The notes: generated by a model not told the origin, from the sequence alone. A DNA stretch of 18,567 nucleotides from Elusimicrobiota bacterium (GCA_028871595.1 JAGWMT010000031.1:1-18567); one strand, 5' to 3'; counted from the stretch's first letter, positions 1 to 9,232 are shown. Numbers and translations are program-made.

Positions 1-260
1 ACTTCCATCTTGTCCTCGCCCTCGTCGCCCTGGCTGGTCAAATGACCGACGTCGGTGATGTTCAGGACGCGCTTCGGTTCGAAGCCGAGAAACTTCAAGG
101 AGCGCACCAAGACGTCCTCGAAAATATACGTCCGATAGTTCCCGACGTGCTGGTAGTTGTACACCGTGGGACCGCAGGTGTACAGGCCGACCTTCGGGGG
201 AACGATCGGATCGAAGTTCTCCTTCGTCCGCGTCAGGCTATTGTACAGGCGCAGGGACAT
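1..260 (-). CDS. cysS: Cysteinyl-tRNA synthetase, N-terminal part (runs off left edge)
   Basis: Charges tRNA-Cys with cysteine in the cytoplasm (class I aminoacyl-tRNA synthetase). Only the first 86 codons are in the window. Visible are the CGPTVY segment at residues 29-34, whose Cys29 is a zinc ligand in this family, then the HIGH-type ATP motif as HVGN at 38-41, and further on the conserved NITDVGH stretch. The ATG at 260-258 fits the family's normal N-terminus. No Shine-Dalgarno precedes it; instead a TAGAAT hexamer lies exactly six bases upstream, which suggests a leaderless mRNA. It is divergent from the VTT-like gene. It lies on the same strand as ispDF at the other end of the window, a gene often near cysS in bacteria. 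Identity is secure. Confidence 0.96.
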   Translation of the reverse strand, partial: MSLRLYNSLTRTKENFDPIVPPKVGLYTCGPTVYNYQHVGNYRTYIFEDVLVRSLKFLGFEPKRVLNITDVGHLTSQGDEGEDKME

Positions 261-266
261 CGTCTT

Positions 267-272
267 ATTCTA
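267..272 (-). promoter_or_regulatory. Candidate leaderless -10 box for cysS
   Basis: Read on the minus strand, TAGAAT is followed by six bases (AAGACG) and then the cysS ATG. This TANNNT-N6-start geometry is what leaderless genes show, with transcription starting at or next to the start codon. No convincing -35 element is visible and no ribosome-binding site lies between box and ATG. Functional status is inference. Confidence 0.4.
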
Positions 273-325
273 GAAAATTGCGCGCCTCGCGCGGGGGGAC
301 GCGCGGGCGGCGGGTCGCTCATGCT

Positions 326-946
326 ATGATGGCCACCGTCATGCTCTCGAATTTCCTGGCCGCGCACGGGGCGACGTCCTCCTTTCTTTGGGGATTCCTC
401 AAGACCATGGTCCCCCTCCCCAGCCCTTCGGGCTTCGCCCTCATGGGCGCCGAGGTCGCGCGCCCGTCCTCCGGAATCGCCCCCACCGCCGTCCGGCTGC
501 TGGCCCGCGTCGTCATTCCCGGGTCGGCGGGAGTCTGCCTGGGGGCGACGCCGTATTATTTGTGGGCGCGCCGCTCGGGCCGCGAGGCGGTCAAGCGCTG
601 GGGGCCGCGGATCGGCATTCCGCGCCACCGGATCGAGACCCTGGAACGCCGCGCCGAGAAGCGCCGCGGCCTGCTGGTCTGGACGTTGTTCGCCCTGCCC
701 GTCTCCCCCACCGCGCTGGCCGCCGCCGCCGCCGGGCTGATGGAGCTCGACCCCGGCCGCTGCGCCCTCCTGGCCATGACGGGAGTGGTGCTGCGCATCT
801 CGATCCTGGCCTCCATCGGCTGGGCCTTCCGGTTCAGCTTCGGCGATCCGATCCGCCTGTTCCGTCCCGAGGAGCTGATCGTCGTCGCCGCCGCGCTGGC
901 GGCGGCGGGCTGGCTCATGCGCCGCCGGATGAACCGCCCCCGCTGA
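326..946 (+). CDS. VTT/DedA-like (SNARE-associated) membrane protein
   Basis: A small integral membrane protein of about 206 residues, best matched to the VTT (DedA/TMEM64-like) fold. Supporting pattern: an N-terminal segment with PLPSPSGFALMGAE, a Gly-rich membrane segment ending in YYLWARRSGREAVKRWG, a charged linker (RIETLERRAEKRRG), then FALPVSPTALAAAAAGLM, and a further hydrophobic helix before a basic tail (RRRMNRPR). The VTT family has the same order: a Pro-rich re-entrant stretch, a Gly-rich helix with a following GR, a basic linker, a second Pro-containing re-entrant stretch. Family members are linked to lipid scrambling or proton-dependent membrane homeostasis; no substrate can be read here. 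Starts at 326, 329 and 341 are all possible, and a TTG at 278 would extend it without adding family sequence. It ends 4 bases before the antiporter, so the two are probably cotranscribed. Confidence 0.62.
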   Translation: MMATVMLSNFLAAHGATSSFLWGFLKTMVPLPSPSGFALMGAEVARPSSGIAPTAVRLLARVVIPGSAGVCLGATPYYLWARRSGREAVKRWGPRIGIPRHRIETLERRAEKRRGLLVWTLFALPVSPTALAAAAAGLMELDPGRCALLAMTGVVLRISILASIGWAFRFSFGDPIRLFRPEELIVVAAALAAAGWLMRRRMNRPR

Positions 947-950
947 TGCC

Positions 951-2177
951 ATGCAACTGATGACTTCCTTGCTGTTCCTGCTGGTGACCGCGCGCGTGGC
1001 GGGCGAGCTCGCCGAGCGCCTGCGCCAGCCCGCGATGATCGGCGAGATCGCGGCCGGCATCCTGCTGGGCCCGTCCCTGCTGGGCTGGGTGGCGATGAGC
1101 CCCGAGCTGAAAGGTATCGCGGACCTGGGCGTATTTCTTCTGGTGCTGCTGGCCGGGATGGAGATCGACTTCGACGAGTTGCGCCGGGCCTTCTCCGGGC
1201 GGGGGACCTGGGTGGCCGCCGTCGGCTTCTTCCTGCCCTTGGTCCTGGGCGCGGGCGTGGGCGCCGCTTTCGGAAAGGACGCCACGCGCTGCCTGTTCCT
1301 GGGCCTGTGCGTCGCCATCACCGCGCTGCCCGTGAGCGTGCGCATCCTGATGGACCTCAAGCGCCTGGAGTCCGACGTCGGCCGCCGGATCGTGTCGGCG
1401 GCGGTGGCCAACGACGTGTGCTCGATGCTGATCCTGGGCATCGTGCTGAACGTCAAGGACGGCAACGCGGGCTGGCTGGCGCTGGCGGGCGGCGTCGCGC
1501 TGTCTTTGGTCAAGGCGGCGGCGTTCCTGGCCGCCGTGGTCGCGGCCCACCGCCTGGTGCGCTACGGAACCGGCTTCGCGCCCGTCTCCCGCAGGCTGCT
1601 GGACCGCCTTCTCGCGGCATTGAAGGGCAAGGAGACCTTATTCGCGTTCGCCATCCTGTTCGTCCTGATTTTCGCCAGCCTGTCGGAAAGCATCGGGCTG
1701 CACGGCGTGATCGGCGCCTTCTTCGGCTCCGCCCTGCTGGGACGCGAGTTCCTGGGCCACGAGCACTTCGAGGAAGTCCAAAAGACCGCGTCCGGGATCA
1801 CCATGGGCTTTTTGGCGCCGATCTTCTTCGCGACCATCGGGCTCAATTTCGACGCGCGCCAGCTCACGAACGCGGGCCTCATCCTCGCCGTGCTGACCGC
1901 CGCTTTCGTGGGCAAAATCCTGGGGGGCTATTGGGGCGGTCGACTGGCGGGCCTGGGACTGGAGGAGTCCTGGGCGCTGGGCTACGGCCTGAACGGGCGC
2001 GGGATCATGGAGCTGGTGATCGCCGAGATCGCCCTGTCCAACGGCTTCATCGGGCAGGAAATCTTCTCGATCCTGGTGCTGATGGGCGTGGTCACGACCT
2101 TGGTCACCCCCGCGCTCCTGGGCCGCGCGCTGGCCCGCCTGGACGCCGTCTCTACGCCCGAGGCCGCCGCGAGCTGA
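951..2177 (+). CDS. Cation:proton antiporter (Na+/H+ exchanger domain, CPA family)
   Basis: A 408-residue secondary transporter exchanging Na+ or K+ for H+ across the inner membrane. It is nearly all membrane helices. Family signatures: the N-terminal GELAERLRQPAMIGEIAAGI (residues about 18-37), GPSLLG, LLAGMEIDF, the ion-binding pair Asn154-Asp155 in AVANDVCSML, an IGLHGVIGAFFGSALLG segment, and the C-terminal GYGLNGRGIMELVIAEIAL followed by ILVLMGVVTTLVTPALL. There is no RCK/TrkA-N domain at the C-terminus, so it is shorter than KefB/KefC. The ATG at 951 follows the upstream gene's stop by 4 bases, implying cotranscription with the VTT-like gene. Its last 26 bases overlap the convergent ClC gene. 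Ion specificity cannot be told from sequence. Confidence 0.9.
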   Translation: MQLMTSLLFLLVTARVAGELAERLRQPAMIGEIAAGILLGPSLLGWVAMSPELKGIADLGVFLLVLLAGMEIDFDELRRAFSGRGTWVAAVGFFLPLVLGAGVGAAFGKDATRCLFLGLCVAITALPVSVRILMDLKRLESDVGRRIVSAAVANDVCSMLILGIVLNVKDGNAGWLALAGGVALSLVKAAAFLAAVVAAHRLVRYGTGFAPVSRRLLDRLLAALKGKETLFAFAILFVLIFASLSESIGLHGVIGAFFGSALLGREFLGHEHFEEVQKTASGITMGFLAPIFFATIGLNFDARQLTNAGLILAVLTAAFVGKILGGYWGGRLAGLGLEESWALGYGLNGRGIMELVIAEIALSNGFIGQEIFSILVLMGVVTTLVTPALLGRALARLDAVSTPEAAAS

Positions 2178-3435
2178 CGTAGGAGACCGCGCAGCAGACC
2201 ATGATCGGCACGACCAGGCCGTAGTCGCGCGTCATCTCCACGCCGATCATCATGCCGGTGATCGGCGCGTAGAACGCGGCCGTGAAGACCCCGCACAGTC
2301 CGGCCAGCGCGAACGCGCCCGCCGCGGGGATGGTTTGGCCCAGCACCGACAGCGCCTGCCCCCAGCCCGAGCCCGCCGCCGCCCCGATGAACAAGGTCGG
2401 CATCAGCGCGCCGCCGGAGCCTCCCGAGCCCAAGGTCAGCGCCGTGGCGGCCAGCTTGGCCAGGGCGAGGAGCGGCGCGTTCCAGCCCAGCGGTTCCCCC
2501 TTCAGCATCGAGGCGATCGCGTCGCGGCCGGTGCCCGCCACCCGCGGGGCGGCCAAGGTCAGCGCGCCGACCAGGAAGCCGCCGAACGCGGGCCGAGTCC
2601 AATCGGGCACCCGGCTCCAGCGGCCGAACTCCCCCTCGACCGCGTGGATCGCCGCGGTGTAGGCCCGGCCCAGCAGGGCGCAGACCAAACCCAGGCCCGC
2701 ATAGAAGAATAGATTTCGCGAGTACACCCATTCGTACCCCAGCATCGGCGCCATCACGGTGCCGTGAAGAAGGGCGCGCGAGACGACGGCGCCCGTCACC
2801 GACGAGACGACCACCGCCGGGAACGCCTCGTTGGCGAAGTCCTTGAGGATGACCTCCATGGTGAAGAACACCCCGGCCAGCGGGATGCCGAACGCCGCCG
2901 AAAGTCCGCCGACCGCGCCCGCGGCCACGAACGTCCTCAAGTCCCGGGGCGAGGAGCCGAACAAGCGCCCCAGCGCCGAGCCGACCGACGAGCCGATCTG
3001 GACGACGGGGCCTTCCAGACCCGCCGAGCCTCCCAGGCCGATCGTCGCGGCCGAGGCCAGGGACTTGACCCAGGCGACGTGGGCCGAAATTTGCCCGTCC
3101 TTCTCGTTGATCGCGCGCGCGACCTCGGCCACGCCATGGCCGCTCGCCTCCGGATAACGGCGGCGCGTGAGCCAGCCCGAGGCCAGCCCCCCCAGCGCCG
3201 GCAGGAGCACGACCGCCGCCGGCCCCAGGATCGGACCGGCCTGCCCCAGGCTGTCGCGCAGATCTCCGAACATGTCGAGCAGGACGTGGAAGCCGTACGC
3301 CGCCAACCCCGTGGCCACTCCCACCGCGACACCGGCCAGCAGGAGGCGGCGGTCGAACGGCTGCTCCCGTGCCAGGCGCTTGAGAGCCGAACGGAGCGCC
3401 TCCCGCGCGCCGGCCGGACGGCCGTCCGCGCTCAC
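2152..3435 (-). CDS. ClC-family chloride channel/transporter, C-terminally short
   Basis: Voltage-gated chloride channel family (ClC) membrane protein moving Cl- or related anions. The GTG at 3435 overlaps the regulator's TGA as GTGA, giving 427 residues; the open frame continues upstream but only as the regulator's other frame. Core motifs are present: EASGHGVAEV (the GSGIP region), GSAGLEGPVVQIG with the external gating Glu141, PLAGVFFTMEV, and GSGGSGGALMPTLFIGA near the second anion-binding loop. Two oddities. The position matching the internal proton Glu203 of E. coli ClC-ec1 is Val195, as in true ClC channels. The protein stops at SRRPRA just after helix Q, so the last helix with the central Tyr (SIYT-type segment) is absent. 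It has no CBS domains. Likely an operon with the upstream NhaR-like gene. Confidence 0.9.
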   Translation of the reverse strand: MSADGRPAGAREALRSALKRLAREQPFDRRLLLAGVAVGVATGLAAYGFHVLLDMFGDLRDSLGQAGPILGPAAVVLLPALGGLASGWLTRRRYPEASGHGVAEVARAINEKDGQISAHVAWVKSLASAATIGLGGSAGLEGPVVQIGSSVGSALGRLFGSSPRDLRTFVAAGAVGGLSAAFGIPLAGVFFTMEVILKDFANEAFPAVVVSSVTGAVVSRALLHGTVMAPMLGYEWVYSRNLFFYAGLGLVCALLGRAYTAAIHAVEGEFGRWSRVPDWTRPAFGGFLVGALTLAAPRVAGTGRDAIASMLKGEPLGWNAPLLALAKLAATALTLGSGGSGGALMPTLFIGAAAGSGWGQALSVLGQTIPAAGAFALAGLCGVFTAAFYAPITGMMIGVEMTRDYGLVVPIMVCCAVSYVSSRRPRA

Positions 3436-4364
3436 CGCGCCGCCTTCCGCCTCGGCGCGGCCTTGCCGAAGATGGGGGACAGGCCGAGGATCAGCTCCAC
3501 GGCGCGGCGCGGCTCGTGGTCCACCGGCGGACGCACGGGACAGGCCGCCCAGATCTCGTTCATCAGATCCGAGGGAGCGCCCGCGACCCGCACCAGGCGC
3601 CCCTCCGCCAGGTCCTCGCGCACGATGGGCAGGTGCACCGCCGTCACCCCCCGCCCCTGCAGCGCGAGAATGCGCAGCAGCTCGGCGTCGCTCGATTCGG
3701 CCACGGGCACGGCTTTGCAGCCCCGCTCGCGCATCCACTGCTCCACCTTGATCCGGATGGGGTGGCCGGCGGGACGCAGCAGCATCGGGTACTCGCGCCC
3801 CGCGGTCATGGCGCCCAGGCGCTTGGCCAGCGCCGGCGCGGCGACGAACCTCAGCGGGACGGCGTCGAGGAGGCGGGTGCGGTAGCCCAGGCCCAGCTCC
3901 ATGGAGTGGTCTCCGCTGAACAGCGCGACGTCCAACTGATGCCGCGACAGGCGGTCCAGCACGCGTTCGCCCGATTCGACGTGGAGCGTGGGGATCAGGC
4001 GCGGAACGTCCCCGATGCGGTCCAGGACGGCGAGCACGACCTCCCGGCCCAGGCCCGCGCCCACGCCGATCCGGAACTGGATGGGCGCGCGCGGCGAGTC
4101 GGAGCGCAGGAAGCGCGCCAGCGATTCGCCCTCCGGGAAGATCCTCTCGCAGTACTCGAAGACCTCGCGCCCCTCGGCGGTGGGCACCACGCCGGTCCGC
4201 GAGCGGAGCAGGAGGCGGCGGCCGAGGGCGCGCTCCAGGCTCTTGAGCTGCAGGCTCAACGCCGACTGGGACAGGTGCAGCTCCTGCGCGGCCGACGTCA
4301 GGCTTCCGGACCGCACGCAGGCCCAGAAGTAATAGAGGTGGTGGTAGTTCAGATCGAGGGGCAC
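3432..4364 (-). CDS. LysR-family transcriptional regulator, NhaR-like
   Basis: A DNA-binding regulator of 310 residues with an N-terminal winged helix-turn-helix (about residues 4-62) and a C-terminal effector-binding domain. The opening LNYHHLYYFWACVRSGSLTS closely resembles E. coli NhaR, which activates the Na+/H+ antiporter gene nhaA in response to Na+. The HTH continues SAAQELHLSQSALSLQLKSL. The effector domain contains FRIGVGAGLGREVV and a GRGVTAVHLPIV segment typical of the NhaR-like group. I chose GTG at 4364 because the NhaR-like homology begins at once and a perfect TATAAT lies six bases upstream. A longer in-frame reading to 4460 would cross that promoter and overlap the otsA start. 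It overlaps ClC by GTGA and is divergent from otsA, so both are plausible targets. The effector is unknown. Confidence 0.88.
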   Translation of the reverse strand: MPLDLNYHHLYYFWACVRSGSLTSAAQELHLSQSALSLQLKSLERALGRRLLLRSRTGVVPTAEGREVFEYCERIFPEGESLARFLRSDSPRAPIQFRIGVGAGLGREVVLAVLDRIGDVPRLIPTLHVESGERVLDRLSRHQLDVALFSGDHSMELGLGYRTRLLDAVPLRFVAAPALAKRLGAMTAGREYPMLLRPAGHPIRIKVEQWMRERGCKAVPVAESSDAELLRILALQGRGVTAVHLPIVREDLAEGRLVRVAGAPSDLMNEIWAACPVRPPVDHEPRRAVELILGLSPIFGKAAPRRKAAR

Positions 4365-4449
4365 TTTTAGATTATAAATTAATTCCGTCTTATATCTAAG
4401 TTTTACAATGCGAATGTCAAAAGGTATCCTGGGTTCAAGCGGGACCCTT
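4365..4449. promoter_or_regulatory. Divergent promoter region between regulator and otsA
   Basis: An 85-base intergenic region. Its left half (4365-4410) is AT-rich against a GC-rich background and holds TATAAT for the minus strand and TACAAT (4404-4409) as a possible plus-strand -10. Short A/T palindrome-like stretches (ATTATAAATTAAT) could serve a LysR-type regulator, which usually binds between itself and a divergent target. No operator is proven. Confidence 0.45.
4371..4376 (-). promoter_or_regulatory. Candidate leaderless -10 box for the NhaR-like regulator
   Basis: The minus strand reads TATAAT, six bases (CTAAAA), then the GTG start. A consensus -10 hexamer at this exact distance predicts a transcript beginning at the GTG. 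The surrounding stretch 4365-4410 is strikingly AT-rich for this genome. No good -35 is visible. Confidence 0.5.
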
Positions 4450-6636
4450 ATGCGCGTCACCCTCCGTCTGGTCGCCTCCCTCGTCCTCGCGGCCTCCTTG
4501 GTGGTCGGCGCCTCGACGGCCTACCAGGCCCGCCGCGAGAAGACGCGCATGACGGTGGAACTGGACCGGCGCGGCGGCCTCCTGGCCGAGAGCCTGCGCG
4601 AACTGGCCGCGCCCCTGGCCGAGCGCAAGGACGCCAAGGGGCTCTCGCGCCTGGTCAAGAAATACGGCGGCCGCGAGCGGCTGATGGGCCTGGCGGTGTT
4701 CGGCGCCGACGGCCGCGCCCTCGCCGTGACGGGAGGCCTCGAGGGCGTCGAACCCGTCCCCGTCCCGGATGACGGCACGCCCGTCTGTTCCGTCCTCCCC
4801 GGCCCGCCCCCGCGCCGGGCGTGCGCGGCGGCGCTGCCCGACGGGGGCGGCTCCATCGTCGTGGTCCACGACGCGTCCAGCGTCGAGGCGCGCATGAGCG
4901 AGCTGTGGCGGCACAACTTCCTGCGCCTCCTGATCCAGGCGCTGCTGATCGTCGCGGTGACGCTCTGGGTGGTGCGCTGGGACCTGCTGGCCCCCGCCGC
5001 CGCGCTGGCCGATTGGATGCGGCGCCTGCGCGCCGAGGGCGCCGACGCCGAGCCCCCGGCGTCGGCCTGGCCCTTCGCCCCTCTCGCTTCCGAGGCGGCG
5101 CGCCTGGGGCGCAGCCTGACGGCGGCGCGCGCCGCCGCCGAGGAGGAGGCGCGCCTGCGCCATCAATCGGTCGCGACCTGGACGCCGGAACGGCTGAAGG
5201 GGCACTCGCGCGACCGGCTGCACGGCAAGCCGCTTTTCGTCGTCGCCAACCGCGAGCCGTATCTGCACGTCCGACGCGCGAACAAGATCGAGGTCCTTCA
5301 ACCCGCCAGCGGCCTGGTCACCGGCGTGGAGCCCATCCTGAAGGCCTGCGGCGGAACCTGGGTGGCCCACGGCGCCGGCGACGCCGACCGCGAGACCGTG
5401 GACGCTCAGGACCGCGTGAAGGTCCCTCCGGACGAGCCGCGCTACACGCTCAAGAGGGTCTGGCTCACGAAGGAGGAAGAGGACGGCTATTACTTCGGCT
5501 TCTCCAACGAAGGATTATGGCCGCTGTGCCATATCGCGCACGCGCGGCCGTCGTTCCGCGCCGAAGACTGGCGGCAGTACCAGGCGGTCAATCGCAAGTT
5601 CGCCGACGCCCTGTTGAAGGAAATGGAGGGCGTGGAAGAGCCGTGCGTCCTGATCCAGGACTACCACTTCGCTCTGCTTCCCCGCCTGATCAAGGAAGCG
5701 CGGCCCGACGCGCGCGTGTCCCTGTTCTGGCACATCCCCTGGCCCAATCCCGAGGCCTTCGGCATCTGCCCCTGGCAGCGCGACATCATCGACGGCATGC
5801 TGGGCGCCGACGTGCTGGGATTCCACATCCAGTACCACTGCAACAACTTCCTGGAGACCGTGGACCGGGCGCTGGAGAGCCGCATCGACTGGGCGAATTT
5901 CTCCGTGCGTCGGGGCGGCCACGAAACCTTGGTGAAACCCTACCCCATCAGCGTCGCCATGTCCGAGGCGTCGGACAAGCCCCCGACAAAGGCCGATTTA
6001 CTCAAGGAGGCCGGTGCGACGGGAGATATTCTGGCCCTCGGCGTGGACCGCATCGACTATACGAAGGGCATCATCGAGCGCCTGCTCGCCGTTGAGCGCT
6101 TCCTGGAAAAGAATCCCGCCTACCTGGGACGGTTCGTCTTCGTCGAGCTGGGCGCGCCCAGCCGCGTGAACATCGCGCGCTACCGCGACCTGGGCGAGGA
6201 GGTCAAGCGCGAGGCCGAGAGGATCAACGCTCGCTTCGGCACGCGCGTCTGGAAACCCGTGATCATGAACGTCGCCCACCACGGCCGCGCCGAGATCGAG
6301 CGCTGGTACCGCGCGGCGGACGTCTGCCTGGTGACGTCCCTCCACGACGGCATGAACCTGGTCGCCAAGGAGTACGTCGCGTCCTCGCGCGAGGAGCCGG
6401 GCGTGCTGATCCTGAGCCGGTTCGCCGGCGCCGCGCGCGAGCTCAGCGACGCGCTGATCGTCAACCCGTACGACGCCGAGAAGACGGCGGACGCGCTGCT
6501 GGAAGCCGTCGAGATGGCTCCGGCCGAAAAGGAGCGCCGCTGGGTGTCCATGCGCGACGTCATCCGCGAGCACAACATCTTCCGCTGGGGCGCGCGCCTG
6601 ATCGACGACCTGGCGCGCGTGCGGCCGGGCGTCTAG
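4450..6636 (+). CDS. otsA: Membrane-anchored trehalose-6-phosphate synthase (GT20)
   Basis: Transfers glucose from a nucleotide sugar to glucose-6-phosphate, giving trehalose-6-phosphate. The protein is 728 residues, against about 470 for E. coli OtsA. The extra N-terminal 260 hold a membrane helix (about 5-24), a roughly 130-residue presumably periplasmic segment, a second helix (about 158-176, LLIQALLIVAVTLWVV), then a HAMP-like helical linker with an Ala/Glu/Arg-rich coiled stretch. The GT20 domain starts near 261 (FVVANREPYLHV) and keeps the catalytic set: Arg268, IQDYH with Asp404, HIPWP with His428, DRIDYTKG with Arg534 and Lys539, and DGMNLVAKEY with Asp633 and Glu641. I chose ATG 4450 (weak GCGGGA upstream, hydrophobic helix follows); 4408 and 4414 are in-frame alternatives. 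It ends tail to tail with otsB. A related GT20 product such as glucosylglycerol-phosphate cannot be excluded. Confidence 0.88.
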   Translation: MRVTLRLVASLVLAASLVVGASTAYQARREKTRMTVELDRRGGLLAESLRELAAPLAERKDAKGLSRLVKKYGGRERLMGLAVFGADGRALAVTGGLEGVEPVPVPDDGTPVCSVLPGPPPRRACAAALPDGGGSIVVVHDASSVEARMSELWRHNFLRLLIQALLIVAVTLWVVRWDLLAPAAALADWMRRLRAEGADAEPPASAWPFAPLASEAARLGRSLTAARAAAEEEARLRHQSVATWTPERLKGHSRDRLHGKPLFVVANREPYLHVRRANKIEVLQPASGLVTGVEPILKACGGTWVAHGAGDADRETVDAQDRVKVPPDEPRYTLKRVWLTKEEEDGYYFGFSNEGLWPLCHIAHARPSFRAEDWRQYQAVNRKFADALLKEMEGVEEPCVLIQDYHFALLPRLIKEARPDARVSLFWHIPWPNPEAFGICPWQRDIIDGMLGADVLGFHIQYHCNNFLETVDRALESRIDWANFSVRRGGHETLVKPYPISVAMSEASDKPPTKADLLKEAGATGDILALGVDRIDYTKGIIERLLAVERFLEKNPAYLGRFVFVELGAPSRVNIARYRDLGEEVKREAERINARFGTRVWKPVIMNVAHHGRAEIERWYRAADVCLVTSLHDGMNLVAKEYVASSREEPGVLILSRFAGAARELSDALIVNPYDAEKTADALLEAVEMAPAEKERRWVSMRDVIREHNIFRWGARLIDDLARVRPGV

Positions 6637-7399
6637 CGGCGCGCCCGCCGCACGGCGGTCAAAAGCGCGTCGATCTCGCCGATTCCCCTCAGCCGCCAGC
6701 GCGCGTCCGTCGCCCCAGGTCCGACGCGTACGGTCCAGGCGGAGCGTCCGAGGGAACGAAAGCCTTCCTCGTCGGTCGCGTCGTCGCCGATGAACGCCGC
6801 CCGCCACCCCCGGCCCAGCCGCTTGAGCGCCAGGCGCACGACCTCGCCCTTGCTCCCTTCGCGGGACGGCCGCAACTCCCAAAGGCATTTGCCCGGGGCG
6901 ACGCGCCAGCCGGGGAGAAGGATCTCGTCCAGCGGCCGCCGCAAGGACGCCGAGTTGCGTCGGATCGCGGCCGAGGCGCGGTAATGGACCGCGACCGACG
7001 CCTCCTTCCTCTCGACGCTGACGCCCGATAATCCGTGCGCGGCCTTCCCGGCGGCGGCGGCCAGGACGGCCGCCTGACGGGAGCGGCGCGCCAGATCCGG
7101 ATGGCGCCACGGCGCGCCCAGGCCCTCGAGGCGCAGGCCGTGGTCGCCGGCCAGCGCGGCGCCGGTTCCGCGCGCGCGGCCGCGCAGGTCCGACAGAGCC
7201 CGGCCGCTCACCAACAGAAGGCGGACCCCGGGCGCGGCGGAGAGCGCCGCCAAGGATTTACGCCGCCGAGCGGGCAGACGGGCGTCGCCGCGCCGCCGGC
7301 GCAGGCGCGCGAGGGTCCCGTCGAAATCCAAGGCGAGCAGGAGCTTCTCGCCGCGCGCGCGGGAGCGCTCCAGCTCCCGGATCAGGGCGCGCGGCACGC

Positions 7400-7403
<4 letters not shown>
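6633..7403 (-). CDS. otsB: Trehalose-6-phosphate phosphatase (HAD superfamily)
   Basis: Removes phosphate from trehalose-6-phosphate to give trehalose, the second step after OtsA. It has 256 residues, the usual length for bacterial OtsB. HAD motifs: ALDFDGTLARL with nucleophile Asp26 and Asp28, LLLVSGRALSDL (motif II Ser), a Lys in REGSKGEVVRLAL, and the metal-binding IGDDATDEEGF at 205-215. AGDHGLRLEG is a family stretch between motifs. The ATG at 7403 overlaps the treS stop as ATGA, so otsB is translationally coupled to treS. Its TAG shares the palindrome CTAG (6633-6636) with the otsA stop on the other strand, leaving no room for a terminator between them. Confidence 0.93.
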
Positions 7404-9067
<1,664 letters not shown>

Positions 9068-9169
9068 AAATTCTTCGCAAATGACCGTAGAAAGTAAATA
9101 GGTCGATGGCTATACTATTTAGGAAAGAGATAGGATGCGCCTCGAGCGTCCCGGCGCCGGCGCCACCCC

Positions 9170-9231
9170 AGGAGACCTTTATGCCCAACCCTTTCCGATG
9201 GACACATCACGCGGAGGCGACCGCGAGGTGA
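9170..9231 (+). CDS. Candidate 16-residue leader peptide with strong RBS
   Basis: AGGAG (9170-9174) sits six bases before ATG 9181, the best Shine-Dalgarno arrangement in this region. The ORF reads MPNPFRWTHHAEATAR and ends at TGA 9229-9231. It is in the same frame as the giant protein, whose first ATG (9247) lies 15 bases after this stop. A hairpin (9206-9232) covers the 3' half and the stop codon. This could be a regulatory upstream ORF or a termination-reinitiation device; it could also be an ancestral N-terminus cut off by the TGA. No homologue is recognised. Confidence 0.35.
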
Positions 9232-9232
9232 T
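9206..9232 (+). promoter_or_regulatory. Hairpin just upstream of the giant gene's start
   Basis: ATCAC-GCGG pairs with CCGC-GTGAT around the six-base loop AGGCGA, with a GAG bulge on the 3' side: nine base pairs, mostly G-C. There is no following T-run, so it is not an intrinsic terminator. It overlaps the stop codon of the candidate leader peptide. Confidence 0.4.

Noticed and set aside
233..1550. Long minus-strand open frames under the VTT-like and antiporter genes
   Set aside because: Their translations are Arg/Gly/Gln/Pro-rich with no domain pattern; they are by-products of high GC opposite well-supported plus-strand genes.
2100..2160. Frameshift as the cause of the short ClC C-terminus
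   Set aside because: The other minus-strand frames past the stop do not encode a helix R or SIYT-like sequence, so an indel in this stretch would not restore it.
9229..9231. TGA read as selenocysteine or programmed readthrough joining the leader ORF to the giant protein
   Set aside because: No reason for selenocysteine in a pre-signal-peptide region; the signal peptide after 9247 is complete by itself.
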